DNA from: Lucinisca nassula
Lineage: Eukaryota > Mollusca > Bivalvia > Lucinida > Lucinidae
Length of the DNA: 64,000 nucleotides
Direction of reading: 5' to 3'
Assembly (NCBI GenBank): GCA_963580285.1
Contig: OY757026.1
Coordinates: forward strand, 67,457,396 to 67,521,395
Numbering within the stretch: position 1 is the first letter of the stretch; each line of letters opens with the position of its first letter. Under the pieces are notes generated by a model. It did no database searches and was not told where the DNA came from. It worked only from the letters and a program-made list of their open reading frames with translations. The position numbers and the translations under genes were made by a program. Below, in pieces: positions 1 to 9,980 of this stretch.

Positions 1-2316
1 AAAAAGCAAAGGGCCTAGAATAGAGCCTTGTGGGACCCCGGCTTTGATGAATTTCCAGTCGGAAGTCGCACCAGGAGACACGACACGCTGTTTTCTTTGT
101 TTAAGGTAGTCGTCGAACCAGTCAAGAAGAGTGCCTGTGATACCAGCTGCTTTCAGCTTGAATAAGAGGCCTTTGTGCCACACGCGGTCGAAGGCTTTGC
201 TGATATCACAGAATATTACTCTGACCTCTTTACCTGAGTCCATTGCTTGGCTAAACGTATTGTAGAGATAAGCTAGCTGATTTGTTGTGGAATCGCCTGG
301 TGTGAACCCCGACTGGTAGGAAGTCAATACATTATTGTCTCGTAAATGATTGTAGACATGTTTAAAAATAGATTTTTCGAATACTTTATCAATATTACTT
401 AAAAGGGAAATCGGCCTATAGTTAGTAAGTAATGAGGGATCGTCATTCTTGGGAATTGGGGAAACGTTCGCCTTCTTAAAATCATCAGGGACTTTACTAC
501 TTGCCAGTGACTGATTAAAAAATGATGTTAGTGGAACTGCAATTTCTTCAGCTAGTTCTTTTAAGACCTTGTTACTAACACCGTCTGGTCCTACTGCTTT
601 GCCGATTGGTAGCGATTTAAGAATAGTTTGAACCTCGTCAGGTGTCAAGATTATGGAGTGGAGTTCAGATTCCACATTATACATTGGCATATGAGGAAGT
701 TCAGCATTACTATCATTGATAATAGTTTGGTCTCTAAAGTAGTTGTTTAACAAGTTAACCTTCTCAGTGGGATCTGTAACTAGATTACCGGCGGATTTAA
801 TTGATGGAAGGCTGGTCGATTTAACTGGATTGATAAAATGTTTGAGAGTTACCCACCAATCTCTGGAAGTTAAATTATCGGACTTAAGTTTATTAGCAAG
901 TTTGTCGGTATGAGCCTGTTTTGAGCGTCGAATTAACGAGATTGTTTTGTTTCGGTAACGGCGAAATTTAGCCCATGCTTCAGGGTCATTAGTGGATTTC
1001 GCCTTACGATATAAGCGTTTCCTTTTCCTTATATGTCTCTTGATAAAGCTAGTAATCCAGGGTGGGTCTGACAATCTAATTCTCGAAGTTTTGTTGGGAA
1101 TGCACTGACTTGAAATGTCTATAAGGTGTTCTGTAATAATACTTGCATAATTATTTATGTCGCTATCTCGAAATAAGTCCCAATCGGTCGTAGCAGCCTT
1201 TTGCCTGAGGAGGTCATAATCTCCTCTGTCGTATAGCCATATGTGTCGGGTTAGAGATATTGATTTGGGTCTTGAGAAATTCATTATTCCAAAAATTGGA
1301 CAATGATATCGAACTTGCTGTGGTAAGAAAGGATCCCCTACACCACAAGAAATAACACTGTTTCTGTTTGATACTAGGAGGAGATCAATTAGTGAATTGG
1401 AAGTTTCAGTGAAGTGTGTAGGCTCAGTGATGCACTGAGTAAGGGAAAACTGTTGACAAAGATAGTTGATTTTGTGTGCTGTGGTTTCAGAAAACATATT
1501 ATAATTAAAGTCACCGGTCAGGCAAATATCCCTGATGTCAGTATCAAAAGCCAAGTTTACTGAAGTTTCTAATGTTGCTAAGTAATTGCTATCCGCATTT
1601 GGAGGTCTGTAGACAAGTCCAAAAAGTAAATGTTTATGTTTCAATGTGAGTTCTATCCATAAGCACTCAATACCAGGTGTTTCTAAGTCTTGTCTACGGG
1701 TGTAAGTAAGAGTGTCTTTAACATATATAATGACACCCCCATGTGGATCTCTCTCTCGATCCTTCCTCTCGGGTTTAAAGTATGAAGGTATTAAAATATC
1801 GTCTGTTGAAATGTTATGGTGCAGCCACGTTTCTGAGAAGGCCAGTATATCATATTCCGCCAGTTCAGTTTGAAGCAAGTCTAGTTTCGTAAATATACTT
1901 TGTACATTATAATGAACAAATGACAAGTGATGGAAAACATTTGTGAAGTTTGGAACTGACCCTGAAAACGAGGTACTAATACTGCTTACTGAGGATGAGG
2001 AATAAACAGAGGAGGGTCCTGGGTTCGGATGGATATCACCTGCGACCAGCATTAAACATATCAACCAATAAGCTACTACTGAAATAGATATAAACCTAAG
2101 AAAATATGTGGTAAATTTTTGATTGATTATCACCGTGTTACTAAGGGCAACTCGTTTCCTTAGACATAATGCATTTCTACAGGCGTTCAATGTTTCGTTG
2201 GAATTAAGCAGCCTTAATGAAACTGAATACATATTCTCAATATTTTGTGTAAGGGTAAGAAGCATCATCATATGTATCAACAAGGAAAACTTTCCCCTAG
2301 GACGGTATGTCACCAT
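1..2316 (-). CDS. LINE ORF2, endonuclease-reverse transcriptase (partial, runs off left edge)
   Basis: I checked every codon: the minus-strand frame is open for all 772 codons from ATG at 2316 to base 1. It encodes the replication protein of a CR1/L2/Jockey-type non-LTR retrotransposon. Residues 73-92 form a hydrophobic stretch followed by GDIHPNPGP (93-101), a 2A-like motif. The apurinic endonuclease follows: N137 (HYNVQS), E162 (SETW), YRPPN at 236-240, GDFN with D269/N271, D311 (SLIDLL), and H338 in RYHCPIFG where the family usually has SDH. The RT part shows GPDGVSNK, NYRPISLLSN, the first catalytic aspartates in FCDISKAFD (D704, D710) and GVPQGSILGPLLF (760-772). The YADD box would lie beyond the window. 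Two stops (TAG, TAA) precede the ATG in frame. The absence of lesions suggests a young, possibly active copy. The clade within CR1/L2/Jockey is inferred. Confidence 0.93.
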   Translation of the reverse strand, partial: MVTYRPRGKFSLLIHMMMLLTLTQNIENMYSVSLRLLNSNETLNACRNALCLRKRVALSNTVIINQKFTTYFLRFISISVVAYWLICLMLVAGDIHPNPGPSSVYSSSSVSSISTSFSGSVPNFTNVFHHLSFVHYNVQSIFTKLDLLQTELAEYDILAFSETWLHHNISTDDILIPSYFKPERKDRERDPHGGVIIYVKDTLTYTRRQDLETPGIECLWIELTLKHKHLLFGLVYRPPNADSNYLATLETSVNLAFDTDIRDICLTGDFNYNMFSETTAHKINYLCQQFSLTQCITEPTHFTETSNSLIDLLLVSNRNSVISCGVGDPFLPQQVRYHCPIFGIMNFSRPKSISLTRHIWLYDRGDYDLLRQKAATTDWDLFRDSDINNYASIITEHLIDISSQCIPNKTSRIRLSDPPWITSFIKRHIRKRKRLYRKAKSTNDPEAWAKFRRYRNKTISLIRRSKQAHTDKLANKLKSDNLTSRDWWVTLKHFINPVKSTSLPSIKSAGNLVTDPTEKVNLLNNYFRDQTIINDSNAELPHMPMYNVESELHSIILTPDEVQTILKSLPIGKAVGPDGVSNKVLKELAEEIAVPLTSFFNQSLASSKVPDDFKKANVSPIPKNDDPSLLTNYRPISLLSNIDKVFEKSIFKHVYNHLRDNNVLTSYQSGFTPGDSTTNQLAYLYNTFSQAMDSGKEVRVIFCDISKAFDRVWHKGLLFKLKAAGITGTLLDWFDDYLKQRKQRVVSPGATSDWKFIKAGVPQGSILGPLLF
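2014..2040 (-). other. 2A-like ribosome-skipping motif in LINE ORF2
   Basis: The codons read GDIHPNPGP, residues 93-101 of the LINE ORF2, directly after a hydrophobic run ending CLMLVA. The consensus for active 2A is D(V/I)ExNPGP; here the conserved E is H, so skipping may be weak or absent. 2A-like motifs at this place are known in several mollusc and echinoderm LINEs. Confidence 0.6.
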
Positions 2317-2847
2317 GGCAACACACAAGTTTGACTTATTCAGTTTAGGTTATTCCTACCATAAGGAGAAGAAATCCGAGTGATGCCGCCATGAGAACAT
2401 ACCTACACGTGTATGAAAGTTTGGACATGCGATGCATAGGGCCGTTGGTGATTATCGCTTCAGATGACAGTGAGATGAAAAATAGAGTACATAACAGAGT
2501 AAAAGATTGTGAAGAAAAATAACCTATTACATTCAACATACTAGAAAAAAAGAACAAAAACAACACAATATTATGGGATAGGAACTGATGAGGTATCGTA
2601 TTTTCATAACCTGGGTCACGACATGCGATCTCAACAAATCGGCGTCATCTGGTCAGACATGTCAGCTTCCCGATCGAGAGAAATATATCATTTTAATAGT
2701 GTAGTGTGGAATTTATTAATTCGGAATCAGCCTTCACAAAAGCAAGGGATGGACCATATATTCAATTCTACTGGTACTTCCACGACGTGACCCATAAACC
2801 CTATAAATGACATAGCGATAGTGTTCTAAAGCTGGTATTAGGCATGA

Positions 2848-3032
2848 TATCACCCTTGCAAACAGTGAAGATGCTGACCTGAAGGTTCTAAAGAAGCCGT
2901 CCGGTCAAAATCTACACCGTTTTTCATTCAATTAACAAATTTGAGTGAGTACATGATTTCGAGTAATTTGGTTGGTTAAATGTCAGAAAAGGATATGGCG
3001 AACCTAAATTATTCAGCAGGAAAAGGTATTAA
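2848..3032. mobile_element. Decayed piggyBac-like MITE (group PB1)
   Basis: The right end reads TATTCAGCAGG...TTAA and the body keeps the order of the better copies at 16909 and 49067: half of the P2 palindrome, an ATTCAATTAACAAATTTG-like stretch, then GAGTAATTTGGTTGGTT. The left end is lost. Identity is low, so boundaries are approximate. The 530 bases between the LINE start and this copy show nothing recognisable. Confidence 0.5.
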
Positions 3033-3492
3033 CATCCCTACTACGCCGTCAAGTTATTCAGAAACAAGGAAAATTAAATTCTGTCTATATATGTTCGATT
3101 GCTCTCGTTTTCTCAATCCCCAACTCCAGGGCAGCAATGGAGCCGAAATCTAGTTAACATACAGCAATGTCAAACTTTTGGTTTGACCCCAGCATTACAT
3201 AATAACATACACTTTATTTACACACAAGTCGTACAACGACACATGAGGAACATACATAAATACAAAATACATGGACATGGTATACATTACAAAGACATGA
3301 AAAAGACAACAATATCAATATGTAAGTTATTTGTCATGGAAATGGGTGGGGGTAGTCTAAATACAGAAACACACAGCGGTAATGAAATTTAACGACGCCT
3401 TTCCGACGTCAAGACGCGCGTTTCATGCGCATCACGACGTCGCTTCGACGCATTTTTGTAGCATCTGAATACTGAGAGAGTTTGTTTGTACA
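3033..3492. other. No recognisable feature
   Basis: A+T-rich sequence with only short chance ORFs. I see no repeat family, RNA gene or domain here. Confidence 0.5.
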
Positions 3493-3720
3493 ATTGATTT
3501 GCGGTTTAACGTCCCCATCAGCACTGCATAAGTCATTTTGGAGAAGCCGCCTCCAGGCCCGCGGGACTTTTACCAGACACTGAGCCGAAAATGACATCAC
3601 AAGCCATGTCGCCCAATAGAACCATTAAGGTTATAAGCATAGACGGTACGACTCGCACCGCTTTGCCTGGGCTGGCTTTGATCCTCAAAGCGGTTTACCA
3701 GTGCTCGTGTGAGGTCGAAC
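3493..3720 (-). mobile_element. SINE family C, diverged copy
   Basis: In reverse orientation it carries the family C landmarks: GAGTACTGGTAAACC-like, CAGGCAAAGCGGTGCGAGT, 'TTATAAACC...ATTGG', GTCGGGTAAAAGTCC-like, and the GACGTTAAACC 3' end at 3510. The 5' (CCCCGCCCATCGGGGC) part is missing. Confidence 0.75.
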
Positions 3721-3889
3721 AGAGAGAGAGGAATGCGGAAGAAAAACGTTATACGATACACATGGATACGTATACAATACACAAATCACGTGCATCCCAT
3801 GCAGTTGATAGTGTGTGCTAACTGTCAGACGCAACATTTGGATATTTTACCCCCAGACCAGGTAGTTCTTTTTTTATTATTATTTATTT

Positions 3890-3901
3890 TGTTTTATTTA
3901 T

Positions 3902-3961
<60 letters not shown>

Positions 3962-4550
3962 ATACACGCCGATACCCTTCTCCCTCAGATAACGAAAACG
4001 AAAGTACTAGGGAGAAGAGAGTGGCATGATGATAATAAAAGTAATGATAACAGAAAATAAAAACGCGCGCACACACACACATATGAGCACTTACTCGACG
4101 CAGGCGCGACGTTACGCAAATTTCACGTGTCCAGTAGGATTTCTTGTGAAAATTATGGTAATAATAATGATAAAAACTAAACAAATAAATAAATAAGAAT
4201 AAATTAAATAGTAAGAAAACAAAAAGATAAATACATAGATAACTAATAATGATATCTATAGATATAAATGTCTTGTATTACATGACACAAATTGTGCCTT
4301 AACAACATTTTTCCGACATTAATATGCATTTACACTGTTTTTCGTAAATAACGCGCAAGCAACGCCGCACCAACGTTGATACCACGTCAGGACGCTGAGT
4401 CGACGCCGGCGCGACATTGCCCAAACGTCATAATTATGTCCAGTATGATTTCTTGTGGACATGCAACATTTTGTTATTACTGGTCACATTTCACAGACAG
4501 CAGTAATATATTTAGGAGTGGCCATGACCTAATTGGTAATTTGGGTATCC

Positions 4551-4618
<68 letters not shown>

Positions 4619-4828
4619 TTAAATACACACCAGTACACCCTTCTTCCTTCGGTTGCGAAAACGAAAGTACAAGGGAGAAGGAAGAAGGGAATGGCATAAT
4701 AATAATTATGAAAAAAAAAAAAAAAAAAAGGACATAGATATCTTGTATTGACATGACAGTTTTGTGGCAAAAATGTATACTCACTCAACATAGATATACA
4801 TGTACTGATTTTTGATTTTTTTTTTTTT

Positions 4829-4859
<31 letters not shown>

Positions 4860-4984
4860 GGGCAAATAACGCGCACACGACGCCACACCAACGTCGATAC
4901 AACATCAGGTTGTCGAATCGACGCCGATGCGACGTCGCCCAAACGTCATGTGCCCAACAGGATTTCTTGTTAACATTTCACATA
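3890..4984. repeat. Diverged tandem triplication with (GA)n tracts
   Basis: Two blocks starting with (GA)n (3904-3955 and 4553-4613) are followed by the same sequence (GATGCA, then TACAC..., GAAAACGAAAGTAC, AGGGAGAAG, GGCAT, ATAATAAT). A second shared segment, with GTCGACGCCGGCGCGAC and a following CAGTAGGATTTCTTGT-like stretch, appears three times, at about 4095, 4395 and 4918. Long apparent ORFs here only translate the GA/CT tracts. Confidence 0.7.
4815..4862. repeat. Homopolymer switch, about T24 then G24
   Basis: A run of about 24 T is followed immediately by about 24 G. The G run could form G-quadruplexes, and it is also a place where assembly length is unreliable. Confidence 0.9.
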
Positions 4985-5858
4985 CAACAAAAGAATATTT
5001 GAATATTCGGGCAATAACCCGAGACACTAAAGATTGAGAAAACGAGAGTAAGCTGTATTTCACTAAGCACTAATGCTGCTATGGCATACTATTTAAAACA
5101 AGAGACAACTTAAAGAAAGTCTCAATACAAACAAGCAAGCAGCTCCCGATATGTATAGGAAGCACAGACTAGCTCACACAAACTAAATCAGGTATTGTTA
5201 GGACTACAGAGGAATCCAACCACCTCTATGGCATTTATGCCGCTGCAGCAAATTTGCCCCTTTAAAGAATCAATTAATTAAGAGAAATAGGACTGTTTTC
5301 CCTTAATTACTTCAAGGAACAAGAATGCCGCAGACACTTATCAGAATGGCGATTCTGACAAATATTCACAACACCTGTTTCCTGGAGTATTAAATTATTA
5401 CAATATTCTTGAATATTTCTAGAAGTCCATGCCATCTGGGGCTAAGGGCCTGTTCCATACATTGTTTCTGTCTGTCGTTACATGCGACAATATAAAACAA
5501 GAGGCAAATAACAAAAAAGGCAAACGATAACACAGAATCCAGTCAGAACCAATATCTAAACAACATTAACGCACAGCGCCTGCAATACATGTATTGAATG
5601 TACGGACTTTATGCAAGTATATAAACTGACATAGAATTAACGCCGAATCGACGCCCTCAGCGTCGGGTTAAACCCGACCCAGTTGAGATGAAATACTGGT
5701 TTAGTAAGTTATACAGACAAAAATCAGTATCAATCCAAAACAGAAAAAAATCTCTACAGGCACACGCCGTCGAACCAGGCAACGTCGACATCATGCGTCT
5801 GCTGAGATAACAGATTTCAATGCACTTATTTGTTGTATGGGTTATAGTAAACCGCGTT
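4985..5858. other. No recognisable feature
   Basis: Non-repetitive, A+T-rich. It contains scattered CGACGCC/ACGTCG-rich words similar to the preceding triplication (for example near 5640-5800), so part of it may be an older extension of that repeat. Confidence 0.4.
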
Positions 5859-6150
5859 CATTACGATAACACATCCATGCGAATTGGTGCATTTTTCCAC
5901 ATCTCCAAAATAGCCATTTTTCTGGTGAAAATCCGTGATATTTTTCTTACAAAGACTGCAAACATAGGCTGTGGGTGCTCGTTAGAACCGCCTTATTGAG
6001 GCGGTTCTAACGAGCACCCACAACCCATGTCATTGAAACAAGAATACATAAATTAATGTTAACCCCCCTAAACCCCAGTTTTCCCCATATAAAGGGGGAT
6101 ATGGGGTGGGGGGGGGGGGTTCTTCATTTCACGGACTTGTTCACGTGATG
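5859..6150. mobile_element. MITE family B with central P1 palindrome
   Basis: The ends are CATTACGATAACACA... and ...GGACTTGTTCACGTGATG (imperfect inverted CATYACG ends). The middle (about 5965-6026) is a near-perfect hairpin with arms GGTGCTCGTTAGAACCGCCT, flanked by GTGGGT/ACCCAC. A CCCCTAAACCCCAGTTTT / AAAGGGGG inverted pair follows. Other copies: 16557, 27858, 28896, 34491, 41390. No coding capacity. Confidence 0.88.
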
Positions 6151-6608
6151 ATTGGGTACATGTAAAGCGCAGCGTGTGTGTGGGCGTGGGTTACGCCAAA
6201 TCAATATATATAGACCAAACGGAAACAGGTCCCTGGATTAAAGCCCCAACTGAAAGCCAGGAGAAGTCCGGAGTCGAACCAGTGATACCTAATTTGTGGT
6301 GCTAGTATCGCTTAACAGTTTCTCCTTGTATAATGACAGTTGGTTTTCACTTTATACAATCAGTGCCTTAAAAAGCACCATGTTGCATAAGTACTTTTAG
6401 TGCAAAGTGCATTGTATGCACGGAATCACTCTTTGGGCATTTGTAGTTTCGTCGAAATGTCATTTGTACTTTACAATATTTGCATTGCAAGAGATAATAC
6501 CTGAATATCAGGACTTTGAGCAGAATGCATGAATGTGTGCATAAATTTACATAATTTGTACATGATCCAACAGATCAAACCATAGGAAACGTGTTTATAA
6601 AACTTGCT
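6151..6608. other. No recognisable feature
   Basis: Between two MITEs. It contains only simple T/A-rich sequence and no family seen elsewhere in the window. Confidence 0.45.
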
Positions 6609-6861
6609 CATCACGAAAACACGCCGGTATAATTTCGACCCCGCCGAAATCCCGCCTTTATATGGTAAAAACCGGGGCCTATACGGGTATATATTTTTCT
6701 CTTATTTCAACCCAAAAAAACAGACAGCGGGTACCCGTTAGAACCGCCTCGTCGAGGCGATTCAAACAAGCACTAATACGGAGAATTTCATAACTTTTTA
6801 TCTGAAAATTTTCAGTGTTGTGTTGCTAAATGTATTCGAATACGGGCGTGCTTACGCAATG
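6609..6861. mobile_element. MITE family A with degenerate P1 core
   Basis: Terminal inverted repeats are CATCACGAAAACACGCCGGT on the left and the inverse CATTGCGTAAGCACGCCCGT on the right. The P1 core is present but broken (GTTAGAACCGCCTCGTCGAG then GCGATTCAAAC). Confidence 0.8.
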
Positions 6862-7403
6862 AGGTCCGTGTAATCAACACTCGGAACCCTCATTTAATAA
6901 TGAAAAAAAAAAAAAATAAAAAATGCGGGGTATAGAATTATACATTAATGACATTATCTCCACTCAAAACCAGGCCGCAGGTTCCGCTACCTCCTTAACA
7001 TTGCGGTTTCAACGAGCACCCACATTCCGAATCTGGTCCGGAGAAAAATATGTTAAACAAAAATTCAATGTGGGATTCTTGTTATAACTAGATCGAATGG
7101 ACACGGACCTGTCAATATCAACAACAGACGAAGTGTTGCTTTGCATTTGAATTTGACCGCATAGAAGAATCACCGAGACCCAGGCCCGGGAACCGATTTC
7201 CCGACACGAGAAAACGACCCCAGGGACCAGGTAAATCTCAATGAATATTCAAATTTATGAGAGGATTTCATAATCATGCCGATGTGTATAACAATGTCAC
7301 GCTAACGGACTTATGCATTGTGACCTGTTAGGTATACTGAAAATATTAAGAAGTACCAACACCAGTCAGTGCTGAGCTTAAGGTCCCATAATTGTTGTAC
7401 ATG
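6862..7403. other. Flank of LINE ORF1, no clear feature
   Basis: Contains a short poly-A tract (6903-6916) and a weak P1-like remnant near 6970-7020 (GCGGTTTCAACGAGCACCCAC). On the minus strand this lies downstream of the ORF1 stop; no ORF2 start is visible. Confidence 0.4.
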
Positions 7404-8333
7404 TTAGTTGGGGCGAGGCGCTGCTGATTCAAAGGGTGCCAGGTCTTCTGGTTTCTGAATCCGGTGAATATTGTCTTCATTGTCCTTGACTAAAATTGTT
7501 CCATTGGAGGACCAAGCACCTAAGATACGCCTTTCCCTAACTAGTTTCCGACCACTGTACATCAGACCACTTCTGAATTTTGTCAGATCCTCGTTAATGA
7601 ATACGCCAACATAACCGTTTGTTTTCAAATTTGTGCGTGATTTAAACAGCCTCTGACGAACTCTGAATGTAGACAATTTAACAATGATATCGCGAGGTTT
7701 AGTTTCCTTTGGCCTGCCCACACGGTGACTTCTGTCTATCTCATGTAAAGAAATATCTGCACTTATATCTCCTGCCATTTTGAGAATCACATCATCTGTA
7801 TTCTCACCACCCTTTTCTGGTACGCCTGATATTCTCAAACAGTTGCGCCGGCTGTACTGCTCTGCGCCTTCAACATCTGATTCGAGCTTTTGAATTCTAA
7901 ACTTTAAACTTTTGTTTTCATTTTTCAAAGCTGTATTTTCCCTCTCTATGGACTGAATCTTCTCATTTAGGCCACTGAGAACACCGTGTACAATGCCTTT
8001 TATCATTTCTGACATTTCAGCATGAAATTGCTCTTTAAGAACGTTAGAGATCTGTGCAATATCATCTGCCTCAAGTTTGATGTTCAGAGCTGGCTGCACG
8101 ACTGCCTCACCTGCCTCACCTGCAGCTACTTCCATATCAGTCATACTGTCAGTATCAATTTCAGACAATGGCGATAAATATATTTTATTCTTTTTTGGAT
8201 CACCAGGAAAGTCGTCGGGCGATGTTAGTACCCTTTTCACCTGAGTAGATGGGGTACATGGGGTGGAAGGTGCAGCTGATGTAGAAGAATTGGATTCTTT
8301 TCGCTGAGACGACTTAGTTTGCTTTGAACTCAT
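7404..8333 (-). CDS. LINE ORF1-type nucleic-acid-binding protein, 309 aa
   Basis: A complete ATG-to-TAA frame of 309 aa. Residues 1-50 are low-complexity, Ser/Thr/Lys-rich. About 85-155 is acidic to coiled-coil (KEQFHAEMSEMIKGIV, then heptads in IERENTALKNENKSLKFRI). The rest has the L1-ORF1/Transposase_22-like RRM and C-terminal pattern: YSRRNCLRISGVPE, EIDRSHRVGR, RDIIVKLSTFRVRQRLF, VFINEDLT, LVRERR. Such proteins form trimers that coat LINE RNA and act as chaperones. ORF2 is not adjacent; the nearest LINE ORF2 (1-2316) is on the same strand but 5 kb away across unrelated repeats, so linkage is not shown. A domesticated gene is possible but not supported by context. Confidence 0.85.
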   Translation of the reverse strand: MSSKQTKSSQRKESNSSTSAAPSTPCTPSTQVKRVLTSPDDFPGDPKKNKIYLSPLSEIDTDSMTDMEVAAGEAGEAVVQPALNIKLEADDIAQISNVLKEQFHAEMSEMIKGIVHGVLSGLNEKIQSIERENTALKNENKSLKFRIQKLESDVEGAEQYSRRNCLRISGVPEKGGENTDDVILKMAGDISADISLHEIDRSHRVGRPKETKPRDIIVKLSTFRVRQRLFKSRTNLKTNGYVGVFINEDLTKFRSGLMYSGRKLVRERRILGAWSSNGTILVKDNEDNIHRIQKPEDLAPFESAAPRPN

Positions 8334-8639
8334 AATATACCACTATTTTGTATTAACAAGACACTGTCCGCTATGTGAGGGTCCTTACTTTTTCCAAACA
8401 GTATACTAGGGAATAATCCGACATGACCCCAAGGCTTAATTGTCATCACCATGTATATAGTTTATAAACTAGGACGACATATTTATGTAGCGGGGTGGGG
8501 TACACATAATCGACGTCAAGTCAAGTTCCTGGTTTGCTACACATTGACTACCCCCGAATGGATCGGACCAGATAATATGGAACTAGAATAAGTACCTCAT
8601 CACAGGTTCCCTCCAAAAAAGTCCAAGATTACATCCTTA
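8334..8639. other. Upstream flank of LINE ORF1
   Basis: Could be the 5' UTR of the ORF1 element. I see no tandem 5' repeats or promoter motif that I can name. Confidence 0.35.
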
Positions 8640-8841
8640 AAAAATATTTTCCTTTCCCAAATGAAATTTAAACAACCGCCATATTTCACGCATGCGCAAA
8701 GTTTCATTAAAGAACACTGAAAAGATGTCTAAAAGTATCTTGTTGTGCATCCTAGCAGTAACCCTCAGTGGCATGAACTACCTCTGTCTCGAACAGAATT
8801 TCTAGATCCAAAAGGTATGCGATCCATTGAAGTTCGACTAA
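8640..8841. mobile_element. Remnant of pogo/Tigger-like MITE
   Basis: Shares with the better copy at 53660-54006 the order AAAAG-ATGTCTAAAAGTATC, GTAACCTCAGTG-like, CTGTCTCGAACAGA, and the terminal CCATTGAAGTTCGACT. The left end is not recognisable. Confidence 0.6.
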
Positions 8842-9039
8842 ATGTTAAACTGAAAACATATAAAGAAGAACAGAATCGAACATAAAACAAATGAAACCGC
8901 AACGAATGTACCGAATTCGGACGGTCAGTAACATTTACTTGGGGGTTTAAACCTGTTTTACGGGACACCGACCATCACCCTCATCCATCTTGCGCTTCGA
9001 TTCGCAAAGACGTCTCCTAGCTCATAACTGTGTCTTTGT

Positions 9040-9480
9040 TTGATTTGAGGTTTAACGCCCCGTCAACACTATAAAGATCATTTTGCAGACGTTGCTTCAA
9101 ACTTTGTGGGACTCTTACCCGACATTGAGATGAAATGGCATCTAAAGCCCTGTCGCTCAATGAAACCAATAGGGTTTATAAGCATCGATGGGACGACTCG
9201 CACAGCTTTGCCTGGGCAGGAATTTCGTGGAATTTTGAAAATATTTGAGGGTCACTGATGAAGCCTAATTGGCCGAAACTAGCTAGTCTGGCCCAGAAAA
9301 CATATACACTTCATATTTTCCAGTTCTGTGGTGTATTCCTGACTTCCAAAGGATAACCCTTTTATAGAACATATCAGATCATCTAAACGGTTTACCAGTA
9401 CTCGTGTGTGGCAAATTCAGCTCTGCGTGGAAGCATCATGCAGCCAATCTATTTCTTCAAGGCCCGATGGGCGGGGGCCG
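9040..9480 (-). mobile_element. SINE family C, interrupted by a family D repeat
   Basis: The reverse-oriented family C copy starts at the GTTTAACGCCCC end (9044) and ends at the CCCGATGGGCGGGGGC end (9478). It is split after GCCTGGGCAGG (9216) and resumes at ATCATCTAAACGGTTTACC (about 9384). Joining the two parts gives the normal order seen at 15809 and 28557, so family D inserted later. Confidence 0.85.
9217..9383 (+). repeat. Family D dispersed repeat (5'-truncated)
   Basis: Contains TTTTGAAAATATTTGAGGGTC, ACTAGCTAGTCTGGC and the common 3' end CCAAAGGATAACCCTTTTAT-AGAACATAT. Other copies (11716, 33779-34100, 48757, 50708) share this 3' end but start at different points, which points to retroposition with 5' truncation. 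Confidence 0.75.
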
Positions 9481-9507
9481 TTATAACTGTGTCATCGCGG
9501 ACAACAA

Positions 9508-9735
9508 TTGACCCATTTAGTACCAGAAACCCCAAAATGAGTAGTTGGCAAACAGTTCACGCCCAGATCAGACGCCGCAGAATGCGGCGTCTCATCAGGG
9601 CCTCCACTGTTTGCCTAAAATTCAGCCATTTTCCAAATCAAATTTGAAGATACCAAAACCTAACACCCCTAAATTTTAAAATGGACTCCTGCTATATATA
9701 AGGAGGAAGATTCCATTTGGTACAAAAAGGGTTAA
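9508..9735. mobile_element. piggyBac-like MITE group PB2 with P2 palindrome
   Basis: The ends are TTGACCCATTTAGTACC and GGTACAAAAAGGGTTAA, inverted copies on a TTAA-type target. The centre is the P2 hairpin (AACAGTTCACGCCCAGATCA / inverse GATCAGGGCC-TCCACTGTTT form) around GACGCCGCAGAATGCGGCGTC. Same family at 23380 and 61192. Confidence 0.85.
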
Positions 9736-9980
9736 AATCTGTGAAAGGCTATGATGAAACAAGGATGAGGACTTGGCAGTTACAATGCGCAGAGACACCT
9801 TGAGATCCCCGAAAGTTCTGCAAACCGGAGCGAAAGAAAACAGCCAGCTGAACCCCGAGCGGCCAAGGAACAGACAAGTTTTCAGCCCCAATTAACCAAG
9901 TACGAGGGTCATCCAAAAATAACTGATCAATGCCTTATAACTATTAAAATAGGTTTTAAATACAGCTTACTTCTTCACAG

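Noticed and set aside
4477..4905. A 142-codon minus-strand ORF
   Set aside because: It translates (CT)n, poly-A and poly-C tracts; composition is simple repeat only.
1..8333. A single LINE joining ORF1 (7404-8333) and ORF2 (1-2316)
   Set aside because: They share a strand, but 5 kb of MITEs, SINE, satellites and unassigned sequence lies between, and the ORF2 has its own leader with a 2A-like motif; no evidence links them.
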